From: Dolomedes plantarius
Taxonomy: Eukaryota > Arthropoda > Arachnida > Araneae > Dolomedidae
Direction: 5' to 3'
Assembly: GCA_907164885.2 (NCBI GenBank)
Contig: OU015496.1
Span: 180,698,754 to 180,762,753, forward strand
Length of the DNA stretch: 64,000 nt
Of the stretch, positions 37,097 through 46,810 are shown piece after piece (within the stretch, counting starts at the first letter, position 1; the number at the start of each line of letters is the position of its first letter). The translations under genes and the position numbers were made by a program. A model generated the notes under the pieces. That model was not told the DNA's origin, made no database searches, and saw only the letters and a list, made by a program, of their open reading frames with translations.

Positions 37097-37182
37097 CATA
37101 ACGGCCTCTGACACCGTATCTTCATTTATATATATATATATATATATATATCATAAATGGCCTCTGACACCCGCTGCTGGCT
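37048..37182. repeat. (CA)n/(TA)n tracts with GGCCTCTGACACC repeats
   Basis: Dinucleotide tracts separate two copies of ggcctctgacacc (near 37104 and 37159). The second begins an almost perfect hairpin: arms 37159-37181 and 37185-37207, 23 nt each, one mismatch, 3-nt loop. Confidence 0.7.
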
Positions 37183-37595
37183 GCGCCAGCAGCGGGTGTC
37201 AGCGGCCGTTTCTACAAACTCGGTCCTCCTGATAGATGACGGTCCTCCGCATCTAGACATGATAAATTCTGCAAAAGAAAGAGAACAAGCAGAAATGATC
37301 TATTTTTAAAAAATCAAATAATAATAAAAAAAACTGTTTAGTCTGTCATCGTTATAATAATTTTTCTAGGACAGCATCGTTGTTGTGGTCATTTCGTCGT
37401 CGGAAATCATATCATCGTCGTTTCATTATCATAGCCCATTTGTTGTTGTCGTCTTTAAAATCAAGATCATGTCGTCTTCATCTTCTTCAATATTTCATCT
37501 TCATCGTGAAACAAAACTAATAATTTTTAACACTTTTTCAGGACAAAATTGGGGTGAAAAATGTCTAATTCGGTATGTTGACATCGTAGTATGAC

Positions 37596-38622
37596 TTAAT
37601 TTTGGTTCCAAGGCTTCATGTAATCGGCAGCTGTAGATGTAAAATTTGTATCTTCGTGTTGTATTTCAGTATCTTTAAATGCTCGTAACTTTTCAAAAGA
37701 CAGTTTATTGGCACTATACAACTGCTTCTTCTCTTCTTGTAATTTAAGGAAGATTTCTTGCTTCTTCAGTTTTTCACCTTCTGATTTAATTTTTAATATC
37801 TGCTCTCCAAAGTCGTTTTCTTAATTTGAAATACTAATCTGTAACAAACGTTTTTCTTCAAGAACTGTTTCTAATTGCAATTCTATTTCTTTTACATCTT
37901 ATATTCCAAAGAAGCTAGAACTTTCTTTGCTTTTCAACTCCGATAGCAACTGTTCTTTCAACATTTTGTCATAAGTTCTAAGTTCATCGATTATTTCCTT
38001 CATTTGTGACACAACATTTTCTTTTTGTACAACTGCAAAAGTATTTGTTTGATTAATAACAACAGTAAGATATAAACTCATTATTACTCCTCCTGTGATA
38101 TACCAATCATAGCCACACAAATTACGAAACAATTCTATTAACAAAACAAATCAGTCAAAGAAAGATCGGCGATTCGTAGTCTTCTGAGATTCAAGTCTTT
38201 GAACATTTTCTCTCTTATTTTCATCTTGTAGTTTATCATGGTGAACATCATGTTTTAGTCCTATTTTTTTCAGTACTTTCGCTTCTGTTAGAATCTCTCA
38301 CCTTTCTAGTATCTTCGGTCGTTTCTTGTGGTTTGTGATCTTGACTATCCTCTGACTGAGATGTAAATGATTGCATATTAGATGTATCAGCAACTGAAGA
38401 ATTGATAGATAGCCATAACGGAGATATACAAGAACTTGTAATGCTTTCTTCGATATTTTTATCTATGATGTCAATATCACTTGGGTAATTTTCTATGGCA
38501 ACCATTTCTTGCTCAATATTTATTCTTTCTGGTATAAGCTCTAGAGTATCTTGATCAAATTCTTCACATCTCTCAATTTCAAAAGTCATCTCAGAACTAT
38601 CTAAATTATTATCTACGGGACT
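37596..38622 (-). pseudogene. unidentified acidic/membrane/coiled-coil segment fused to integrase tail (el2)
   Basis: Three parts, separated by one frameshift (near 38265) and three stops. First, about 115 codons rich in Asp/Glu/Ser (MTFEIERCEEFDQDTLELIP). Second, a hydrophobic helix that could span a membrane (DWYITGGVIMSLYLTVVI). Third, about 130 codons of coiled coil (KENVVSQMKEIIDELRTYDK, later GEQILKIKSEGEKLKKQEIF). It closes with TNFTSTAADYMKPW, matching the end of the el1 pol frame. I do not recognise the middle protein. It is unlike gag, protease, reverse transcriptase or integrase, and is best explained as captured host coding sequence, although an unusual element-encoded protein is possible. 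The LINE target duplication marks its upstream edge, so the apparent Met at 38625 is not a true start. Confidence 0.55.
38610..38622. repeat. LINE target-site duplication, left copy
   Basis: tatctacgggact matches tatctatgggact at 41069-41081 in 12 of 13 bases. Confidence 0.8.
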
Positions 38623-41068
38623 CATTTTTTTCTTTATTTTTTATTGTTTCATTTTAAATCTCCTCATGCACCACAAGGTATAACATGAGGCTTACAGAAG
38701 TAAGTGAAAAACACAAAACAAGAAAAATTAAAAATTTAAATTACAAACAAAATTTCGCAAGACAGCAAGACTTTCAACACTCTTAACGAGATCAGAAAGA
38801 ACAGGAGGCCAACAAAGGGACAGACGTCTCAAGTCCGCCATTAATATAGCTCGGGCACTCACATGTAATTTGCAGTGAAAAAGAAAATGTTCAACATCTT
38901 CATCAGCATCACCGCAAGTACAAAGTCTACTGGTCACCAAATTAAAACGAAGCAAATAGCTCTTAAAATTTTCATGACCAGTTAAAACTTGAGTTAAGTT
39001 AAAGTCAGTTGAAAAGTGCTTACACTTTAAACGCTGAAAAATAGTTGGAAAAAATCTTTTTGTCCACAATGCCTTAGACGAAGCAAGAAATTCAGTATTC
39101 CAGTCCAAGACAGTTTTTTCCCTAGCGACACAATTCCAGTGAGACTCCGGGACAGACATCACTAAATCTATTTCATGAAAAGTCGCTTCTTTCACCAACT
39201 GGTCCGCTCTTTCATTGCCAAGATTACCACTATGGCCCCGAATATAAGAAAAATGAATCTCAACAACATTTTTCACGATCGTGCAAAATTGAGTGAATTT
39301 CTACTACAAGCTTTTCTGTAGAAGCCGTATTACGCAAAAGAAAGAGGGAAGGAAGAGAATCTGAGCAAATAAGATATTTAAGTGTTCCACTCTCACGGAA
39401 AGAATCCTGAATCCATTTTACAACCAGGTTTAAGGATAAAAGTTCGGCCTGGAAAACAGAACATTCATCAAGTAATCGATACTGGGCTGTAACCTTCTCT
39501 ATTCCATCTTCATAAATCACAAAAGCAAGACCAATCCTTCCATCTAGCTTACTACCATCCGTGAAACATATAGTTTTATACTCCTGAAAAACATCCTCTG
39601 CATAGTTAATAACTATAATAGATTTCCTACTCGCAGGGTGCGGCAAACAAGAAATAGGAAGCTTCCCATCCAGGGTGTTACAAACGTTGTCTTTTATATG
39701 GCCCCTCTTAACCTCAAGATTATTTAAGATAATTAAATCAATAGGTGGAAGAGCAGAAATAACAAAGACTGCATTATAACTAACGGTCCTATAACCCTGA
39801 ATAATACGAAGGAGAAATCTTCTTTGAATTCTTCTAAGAAGTCTACTATTTATTTTCTTTCTCAAGGAGTGTCCCCAAGCTCCTGAAGCATACGAGATCA
39901 GTGGTACAATACCCTAATTATATATCAATTTAAGAACATCAGTTTTAACCCCATAAGTGTTTTTTGCAATTCGCAATAAACCAAGAAGAATTTTTTCACT
40001 TTTACTGGAGACATAAGAAATATGCTTCTTCCACCGCAGTTTATTATCAACAATAACTCCCAAATACCTTATCTGCTGTACTTCTTCAATAGGTTCACTC
40101 CCAAGAGTTAAATGAATTCCATGAGCCGGCCTCGCTTTTTTATGTATCATCATAACTTTAGATTTCGAAGAATTAAACCCCAACTTATAAAGATCCGACC
40201 ATTCAAAAATGTAATCCAGAATATTTTGAGATATAACACAGGCATCATCAAAGTTTTTACACTGAACAATAAGCAATAAATCGTCTGCAAAAGCAATTTT
40301 ATAACTATTTTGGAATTTTGAGATATTGCAGAGTAAGTCATTCTTAATAATGTTCCAAACAAAAGGTCCCGTAACGGACCCTTGAGGACAGCCTTTTTCT
40401 AAAACAATTTTTTTGTGATATTTCCCAATGTAAGATCTGCTGAGCCACCCTGCAAGAAACTCTTTATTAGGTAAAAACATTCTTAGGAACTTTAAGACAT
40501 CTAAGCAAGTGCAGAATACCAGGCCACCATGCATTATCGAAAGCCCCCTTAATATCCAAGAAAATAAGAAAGGTCACATAATACTTACGTTTTCCTTGTT
40601 TAACAATATCGCATAGGCGGATCAAAGCATCCTCAGCTGACCTTTGAGGAGTAAATCCATATTGATCCTCACTCAAGAGGCTGGATCGTCGTAGATGGTA
40701 GCTAAGTCTATTTAGGCAGAATTTTTCAAGACACTTACCCAAACAAGGAAGTAAGCTGATGCATCGAATATTATCAATATTTGTCCTCGATAGCTCAGTA
40801 CTTTTAGGAATAAGTACACCTTTTGCTCTCTTCCAGGTCTTCGGAAAAACACCAAGATTTAAACAAGCATTAAACAAGGCCATCAGCACAGAAGGACAAC
40901 TACCATGAAAATTCTTAATTAATTCATTTGTTATTCTATCGTATCCTGGAGCCCTGTTTAAACTTAAATTTTCCACTACACAATCAACTTCCGCCCTAGA
41001 GAAAGGAACATCATCATTGACGTCATACACCAATTCAGCTTCGTCACGCAAAAACCTATGACTAGAAC
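38623..41068 (-). mobile_element. 5'-truncated LINE with RT and RNase H
   Basis: 2446 bp bounded by a 13-bp target duplication. Its minus-strand 3' end is A-rich (38623-38650). It lacks the endonuclease, so it is 5'-truncated. Inserted into the gag capsid region of el2. The order reverse transcriptase, RNase H, CCHC-like cluster places it in the I-type group of LINEs (I, R1, Ingi-like); I cannot choose between them. Confidence 0.85.
38728..41051 (-). pseudogene. LINE ORF2 relic: reverse transcriptase - RNase H - zinc cluster
   Basis: Four adjoining frames. 41051-40467 has the reverse-transcriptase start: APGYDRITNELIK, VFPKTWKRAKGVLIPK and GFTPQRSAEDALIRL. 40534-39914 has GCPQGSVTGPFVWNI and the catalytic FADDLLLI. 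39865-39260 has the RNase H opening, FTDGSKLDGRIGLAFVIYED. 39276-38728 has the RNase H end (HFSYIRGHSGNLGNERADQL) and a Cys/His cluster (CTCGDADEDVEHFLFHC). Frame changes between these blocks make it inactive, yet each block is well preserved, so the insertion is not very old. Catalytic Asp pairs are still visible. Confidence 0.85.
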
Positions 41069-41081
41069 TATCTATGGGACT
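41069..41081. repeat. LINE target-site duplication, right copy
   Basis: tatctatgggact; one mismatch to 38610-38622. Confidence 0.8.
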
Positions 41082-41621
41082 TCGTCAATCCATTTATCAA
41101 TATTTTGCCAAGAATCACCATTAAATGGAATAATAGTATTTTCAATATCAGAAAAACTAATGTTAGGTTTGAATAATTCTTAAACTAGAAGTCGAACAGA
41201 TCGTCTTTATTTTATTTGTTATTTACGGGTTGATCATAATCTTTTACAGAATCATTATCACTCTGATCATCAATTTCATTATCCTCATCTTCAAGAATGG
41301 TATTTTTTCTAGTAATGTTATATCACAAAGAAATGCAAAAATTCGAGTTATTATTTCAGTTTTTGTTCCTTCATTACATATATATAGTAAATTACAGACA
41401 GTTATGATGTCATTTAGAGCAAATTCTTTACCAATTAACTCGAATTTCTGTTTAAAAGCAGGTTGTTCTGCCTTAAAACCAAAACCATTAAATTCTCTAA
41501 GACGCTTTCGGTTTCGACGATCAGCTTCTATTTCAAAAATAAGTTTATGCAAGCATCGAATTTTCGATGGCTTTTCAGTTTTCAGTGTAACTTCCAATTC
41601 AGCAATGTCATTTAATTTCAT
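41082..41621 (-). pseudogene. DEK-like gag head and capsid start (el2)
   Basis: The frame from 41621 begins MKLNDIAELEVTLK and has CLHKLIF, FNGFGFKAEQ and DIITVCNLLYICNEGTKTEI, nearly the same layout as el3 (MKLNDIDEISNAL...). After about residue 103 the frame shifts. In another frame an acidic linker follows (LEDEDNEIDDQSDND), then after a stop the capsid opening (FSDIENTIIPFNGDSWQNID), which matches el3's FSDIGSVIPPF. It ends at the LINE target duplication. Together with el1 and el3 this shows head, acidic linker and capsid as one conserved protein plan. Confidence 0.7.
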
Positions 41622-41769
41622 CTTGAATTAATTAAAAAAATTAACTCACCGGATACGTCTTAAAGATAAATCGCCGTTCTGTTGATTATCAAGGAAAAGG
41701 TTTATTCCACACGTCATTAAAAGTCTAAAGTCATTCATTAACATGTATCCAATGTATCCAGAAATTCTA

Positions 41770-42117
41770 GAGGCGCGGTGGCCCAGTTGGCAAGAGCAGC
41801 GGACCAGTGATCTAAACGTCCATGGTTCTATGCTCGTCGCTGCAAATCCACTGCCGTGTTCACTAATGGGGCCGGGGCACTTAAAATAGGTCGTGGCTGC
41901 AATGTCCTCCAAGTTCTGAAATTTACCTCTGGAGGTGTGGGGTCAAGTGAACCGGTCTCGTCACTTTACTTCGTTCAAAATTACGGGACCGGTCATTTAG
42001 CCAAGTCGGACTCCGACCCTTGTGTGCTAATTCAAAACAGGAGCCGCCCTTTTCTTCTCAATAGCCTATTAGTACCTGGTGAATGGAACCTCCAACCAGG
42101 GGCATTAGCAACAACAA
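41770..42117 (+). repeat. full-length tRNA-derived SINE (family 2) with target duplication
   Basis: Flanked by an 11-bp direct repeat cagaaattcta (41759-41769 and 42118-42128). The tRNA-like head has tggcccagttggc as A-box and GGTTCTATGC as a weak B-box. The body matches 868-1087, and the tail ends gcaacaacaa. Inserted in the leader of el2. Confidence 0.85.
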
Positions 42118-42165
42118 CAGAAATTCTATCCCGGCCGAACCGCCAAAAGTTATAAGAAAGGTTCG

Positions 42166-42481
42166 TGTCTAGGGGTTATAGGGGTCGTCGTATATCTTTT
42201 AAACCATTAACTGACTCGAATAACACGAATACTACAAGACGAACACAATTATATTTAAACCAAACGGTACATTCAACAAGTAACATAAAACAGGTTTTTT
42301 ACACTAAGACAATTATTAAAATACGTCGTTTGATAGTCGTTACAAATAATCTAAAGTCTCTTCCTACGCAGCCGTCTGCCGCTATAGAATACTAGAACGT
42401 CTTTTCACCATGGGAAGTGCGCAGATGGTGCTGGCTGGAAAACAGAAGCGCCAGCAGCGGGTGTCAGAGGCCGTTCCTACA
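42166..42481 (-). repeat. el2 5' LTR (proposed)
   Basis: Plus-strand borders TGTCTAGGGG and CGTTCCTACA. The last 34 bp recur at 37183-37216 at the other end of el2. Only that short outer end is available for comparison, so the inner border is an estimate. Confidence 0.55.
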
Positions 42482-42495
42482 CATACACACGCGCG

Positions 42496-42552
<57 letters not shown>

Positions 42553-42553
42553 T
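42482..42553. repeat. (CA)n-(TA)n microsatellite
   Basis: Compound tract with a CG-containing start (cacgcgcgcg), directly outside the el2 LTR. Confidence 0.9.
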
Positions 42554-43153
42554 GTACCAAATCCGTGGTACGGAAAGATATTTTAAAAAGTGAATTTGAA
42601 ATACAGAAATAAATATGCCAGCTACCGCAATTGAAAAACAGAGATTTTATAAACAGTTCTTTTACAACTTGCAGCAGTAGACTAAATAATACTACAAATC
42701 TTAGATGGGAGTCGACAAACTCCAGCACTTATGTACTTCTATTAACAATAAGGAATTCAAAGTTTTCATTAATACAATATAACACTTATTAATAAATAGC
42801 ATACGACCTTATAATCTCTTACACCAAGGTCCTCGTCTCAAGCCCGACGAGAAAATATCTTTTCAAAAAGAAAATGTCACCAGCTCCAATTCCTCAACCT
42901 TTCGCCACAAAAACAACTCTTTAACTGAACTTTTATTCCATCCTCTTATTCACCTAGGAAATAAAACCCGTGATGCCACATCGCTCAACCAAACCATTTT
43001 CCAACAATAGACCCAAGAGCAGGATTTATTTCTTACTCCATGGTAGACGCGTGAACGTGCTAAACCATAGTTTTAATTCACGTGAACTCCAAAGCATCGC
43101 ATGCTGGAGATAACACGCCAAGCTGGCCCCTAGAGAGAGTGAATGATACATAA
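42554..43153. other. no recognisable feature
   Basis: No gene or bounded repeat seen. Confidence 0.45.
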
Positions 43154-43161
43154 CACATACA

Positions 43162-43593
43162 CATAGGCATAGCGTCGGGGGGGGGGACATGCCCCCCCCA
43201 ACTTAACTAAATAAATTAAAACGTTATTAGAATTTTAGTTAAAATCGGAAAATTGTAGAAAACTTTTAAGAAAGTTGGATTTTTCCTGCTTTTTGAAACT
43301 GTGAAACTGAAGATTCCGATTATGTCTTCAACCTTAACATAGTTTTTAACAATGATGTGATCCATAACAAAAATTCGATGCTATATTTTTTTCATTTTAT
43401 TTATATTATATTTAATTTTCTCATTGTATAACTTTTGAATACTACTCAAACATCAATTCTATTGTTATTCAATTTCAAAAAATCCCAATATTTCATATTT
43501 TAAGGACCGTCCGGCAGTCAATGCGCTGAGGAGTGCTCTAACTGAATACAATTCGTCCCCCCACCCCAAAGTTAGAAGCAGGCTACGCTTATG
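43162..43593 (+). mobile_element. hAT-like non-autonomous element, copy 1
   Basis: Ends cataggcatagcg / gctacgcttatg with flanking 8-bp repeats CACATACA (43154-43161) and CACGTACA (43594-43601), one mismatch. The interior aligns in inverted orientation with copy 2 at 43656-44289. No transposase. Confidence 0.75.
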
Positions 43594-43655
43594 CACGTAC
43601 ATACATATCTACATACAAAGAGGTAAGCAACGATAAGTAATTCTACGTTAATAAC

Positions 43656-44289
43656 CATAGGCGTAGCATGTTTCTAACTTTTTTTTTGGGGGGGAGGCAC
43701 AAATTGAATTCAGTTAGGGCCTTCCTCAGCGCACTGACTGCCGGACGGTCCTTAAAATATGAAATATTATGAATTTTTTTAATTGAATAACATTAGAATT
43801 AGGGCCTGTTCACATAGGAGTCCGTTGCGTTGCGTTAAGGAAAAGATGACATTGAGACGAAAATAAACCAATCATATGCCGCCAAACGATTAGCAATGAA
43901 ATTTTTAACGCCTATGATTGGTTTATTTTCGTCTCAACGTCATCTTTTCCTTAACGCAACGCAACTGACTCCTATGTGAACAGGCCCTTAATGTTTGAGT
44001 AGTATTTAAAAGTCATACAATGAGAAAAATAAACATAATATAAATAAAAGGAGAAAAAAAATATAGCATTGAATTTTTGTTATGGATAATATCATCGTTA
44101 AAAACTATGTTAAGGCTAGAGGCAAAATCGGAATCTTCAGTTTCACAGTTTGAAATAGTGGGAAAAAACCAACTTTCTTAAAAGTTTTCTGCAGTTTTCA
44201 GATTTTAACTGAACTTCTATTAACGTTTTAATATATCTCAAGTTAAGTTGGGAGGGGGGGAAACATCCCCCTTCGTGGCTACGCCTATG
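43656..44289 (-). mobile_element. hAT-like non-autonomous element, copy 2
   Basis: Ends cataggcgtagc / gctacgcctatg with an exact 8-bp target duplication TTAATAAC (43648-43655 and 44290-44297), as expected of hAT. It is interrupted by a 186-bp Harbinger-type MITE (43802-43987); without it the length matches copy 1. Confidence 0.85.
43802..43987. mobile_element. Harbinger-type MITE, 186 bp
   Basis: gggcctgttcacataggagt and its inverse bound a hairpin with long arms. TTA is duplicated at 43799-43801 and 43988-43990. Copy 1 of the hAT element preserves the uninterrupted site. Same length and family as 45395-45580. Confidence 0.9.
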
Positions 44290-44819
44290 TTAATAACCCG
44301 TGGTAGTCTCGTTAGAAGAGACTACCTGAAATTTTTGTCTTTCTTTTTAATGATATATCATGACGTCACACCTTTACCTCAAAGAAATTTCAAGGTGTCA
44401 AAACGTCCCCCTCCATGGCTACGCCTATGTTAATAACCCGTGGTAGTCTCGTTAGAAGAGACTACCTGAAATTTTTGTCTTTCATTTAATGATATATCAT
44501 GACGTCACACCTTTACCTCAAAGAAATTTCAAGGTGTCAAAACGTCCCCCTCCATGGCTACGCCTATGTTAATAACCCGTGGTAGTCTCGTTAGAAGAGA
44601 CTACCTGAAATGTTTGTCTTTCATTTAATGATATATCATGACGTCACACCTTTCCCTCAAAGAAATTTCAAGGTGTCAAAATGTCCCCCTCCATGGCTAC
44701 GCCTATGTTAATAACCCGTGGTAGTCTCGTTAGAAGAGACTACCTGAAATTTTTGTCTTTCTTTTTTAATGATATATCATGACGTCACACCTTTTCCTCA
44801 AAGAAATTTCAAGGTGTAT
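44277..44819. repeat. four-unit tandem repeat, about 139 bp per unit
   Basis: The word ggctacgcctatg recurs at 44277, 44417, 44556 and 44695 (spacing 140, 139, 139). Units differ by a few bases. Each contains a right-end piece of the hAT-like element (ccctccatggctacgcctatg) followed by TTAATAAC and then cccgtggtagtctcg with the short palindrome tagtctcgttagaagagacta. The last unit stops at aaggtgta. Confidence 0.9.
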
Positions 44820-45394
44820 CAAAATAAATTCAAGAAAAATTTTCATATCCAACCAAATTAAATAATTTACTAAAGCTAAAATTTTGTGTGGATTATACTG
44901 CTTTAAGAATGTTACCATACAAATATTTGAGGTAAATTGAATGAACAATAAGGTGAATAAGGAATGAACAATAATATCCGTATTTTTACAGTGATAATTT
45001 TTATCGAAAGTGACATTTTAATACCGTTACCGTCAGCGACATTCAAATTAGAAATACAATGGAACTAGGGATATATCAGTGTTACTGGGAATAAAATCTA
45101 CTTAACAATTCATCTTCATTATGTTAGAATTTCCACATAGACAGAAACAACATAAACTATTCACACACATTAAATAAAAAATTTGAAGAGTATCACTTCC
45201 TCTAAGCCGATCTTTGTGAAAGATAATGAAATTTTAAAACACCTTCTGCTCTTATTCTTGTACGAAATCACATTCCTCAACTTTTGTGGTAGGTTATTTT
45301 CTGCTCTTTATCGATTTCAGGACGTTCAGAAAGATAATATTGAATAGTTTCAGAGATAGATTCAGACTTGTTTTTCTGTCCTATGGGAGAATAA
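44820..45394. other. no recognisable feature
   Basis: AT-rich sequence upstream of a MITE. Nothing supported. Confidence 0.45.
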
Positions 45395-45580
45395 GGGCCT
45401 GTTCACATAGGAGTCCGTTGCGTTGCGTTAAGGAAAAGATGACGTTGAGACGAAAATAAACCAATCATAGGCGTTAAAAATTTCATTGCTAATCGTTTGG
45501 AGGCATATGATTGGTTTATTTTCGTCTCAACGTCATCTTTTCCTTAACGCAACGCAACGGACTCCTATGTGAACAGGCCC
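45395..45580. mobile_element. Harbinger-type MITE, 186 bp
   Basis: Bounded by gggcctgttcacataggagt and its inverse, with TAA on both sides (45392-45394 and 45581-45583). Its central region is inverted relative to 43802-43987. It lies only about 260 bp upstream of the RWDD1 start codon, so it may touch the promoter. Confidence 0.9.
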
Positions 45581-45622
45581 TAACACGGGCCACCATTGCG
45601 ATGGTGCCCAACATGGTGGACA

Positions 45623-45630
45623 TGACGTCA
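45623..45630 (+). promoter_or_regulatory. CRE/ATF-type octamer in likely RWDD1 promoter
   Basis: An exact TGACGTCA, about 212 bp upstream of the RWDD1 ATG in a stretch with higher GC than its surroundings. No TATA box was found nearby. The octamer is seen; the regulatory role is inferred from position only. Confidence 0.3.
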
Positions 45631-45841
45631 CTCTTCGAGCACGTATTAATTATCTGAGCAAATCAGAAACTTTGAAAATGTGGAATCAAGTCCTTGAAAT
45701 TAGGATCTGCGCTGAATCATTGCGCGAGAGAGCTCCTGTATATAGATACAATTCATTCATATGTGGTCGGGATTGTTTATATTTTTCAACTCGCGTTGAA
45801 ACGTGTTGCTAAGTTTTCTATTGGTTTTAAAAATTAACATT

Positions 45842-45914
45842 ATGACAGATTATAAAGAAGAACAAAAAAATGAAATCGAAGCTTTAGAATCAATTTATTC
45901 AACGGAACTTAAAC
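45842..45914 (+). CDS. RWDD1: RWDD1 coding exon 1
   Basis: Starts ATGACAGATTATAAAG (MTDYKEEQKNEIEALESIYS), matching the conserved RWD start. 73 nt, ends in phase 1 (24 codons plus C). Donor gtatga is weak but correctly placed. An open frame starting at 45803 and reading on into the intron is not the product: family conservation begins at this Met and stops at the donor. Confidence 0.95.
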
Positions 45915-46634
45915 GTATGACTCTTTTTTTTCCCCTCTGTAGTTTTAATTTATTGATCTATATTAAGAAAACAGGTCTCACTTTTTTGCCTTATTTCATC
46001 AAACATTTTACTGTTGAAAATATTTCCAAAAACTAAAGGACCCTCCCCCCATTCTTTTACAACTGGAATTACTAAATTACCTGGTTAATATCTGTAAATA
46101 ATTTCTTTGGGAATAAGCCAATTTCGGCAGTTGGATGACAGACGCAACAATGCAGAACACTCTGAGAGATTTGAAATTATAACACTTTTTGGCAGGAGTC
46201 TTTTTGCTTATTTATTTTGAATTTTTCTTGTCTGACTAAACGTACTTTTAGTGTCCGTAGCAGGTAGAATTTTCCGCTATGTTATTTTAAAATTGTAGCA
46301 CCTTTATTGAAGGTAATTAACAACTTGCACGTATGATGAGGAAGAAATTAATTTGCTTAGTAATTGATTGCCAGGTTATCGGGTGAAAGGAATAATGTAA
46401 AGGCTGTATGATTTCTTGACTTGGGAGTTAAAAAACCAGTGATTGGGTTAGACATCAAACTAAGAGTTTAAAGTATGTTGAAAAGGGCTGAAATCGAAGG
46501 TTTTAATTAGAACTGAAAAATTGTAGTTCTTTGTTTGGGAGCTCATGACTTTATGTAAATTGCTGGGGAGGAATATAATAATTTTTTTCTTTACATAGGA
46601 CACATTGAGAAAATTGCAACTTAAACAATCCTGA

Positions 46635-46810
46635 GGGGCCTGGGTTGCCCAAATTGGTCAGCAGATCTGTACTGTCTGTCTGGCGCCCAGGCCCATACTA
46701 ATTAGAAACGGACAGGGGAAATAAACACACGGCTGAATTTGCAGGTTTTGCTACGCAGCGTCTGGTCTTCAGGTTCTTCATGCGTGGACTAACCGTCCTG
46801 GACGCTTATA
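46635..46810 (+). repeat. possible SINE remnant in intron 1
   Basis: A GC-richer block in the AT-rich intron with an A-box-like gggttgcccaaattggtca near 46641. No B-box was found, so the call is weak. Confidence 0.25.

Larger units (their letters stand above)
37183..42481 (-). mobile_element. second chimeric Ty3/Gypsy element (el2), interrupted
   Basis: Minus strand. Order from its 5' end: LTR 42166-42481, leader (with a SINE), DEK-like gag head 41621-41244, gag capsid start up to about 41081, then after removal of a LINE (38623-41068) a non-viral-looking coding segment (38622 to about 37660), ending in the integrase tail motif TSTAAD at about 37620. The 3' LTR is reduced to about 34 bp (37183-37216), which matches the outer end of the 5' LTR (42448-42481) with two mismatches. 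The remaining coding parts contain frameshifts and stops. Confidence 0.65.

Noticed and set aside
38248..38625. A genuine start codon at 38625 for the acidic protein
   Set aside because: The ATG is made by the LINE's A-rich tail next to the target duplication. Before the insertion the segment continued from the gag side.
43160..44290. One single large fold-back transposon
   Set aside because: Each half has its own 8-bp target duplication and complete ends, so these are two separate hAT-like insertions in opposite orientation.
44277..44819. A CRISPR array
   Set aside because: Units are 139 bp, contiguous, without variable spacers, in a eukaryotic genome, and derive from a hAT end.
45803..46036. 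A 77-codon single-exon protein at the RWDD1 start
   Set aside because: It uses an upstream in-frame Met and reads past the donor site at 45915. Family conservation runs only from 45842 to the donor and resumes in exon 2.
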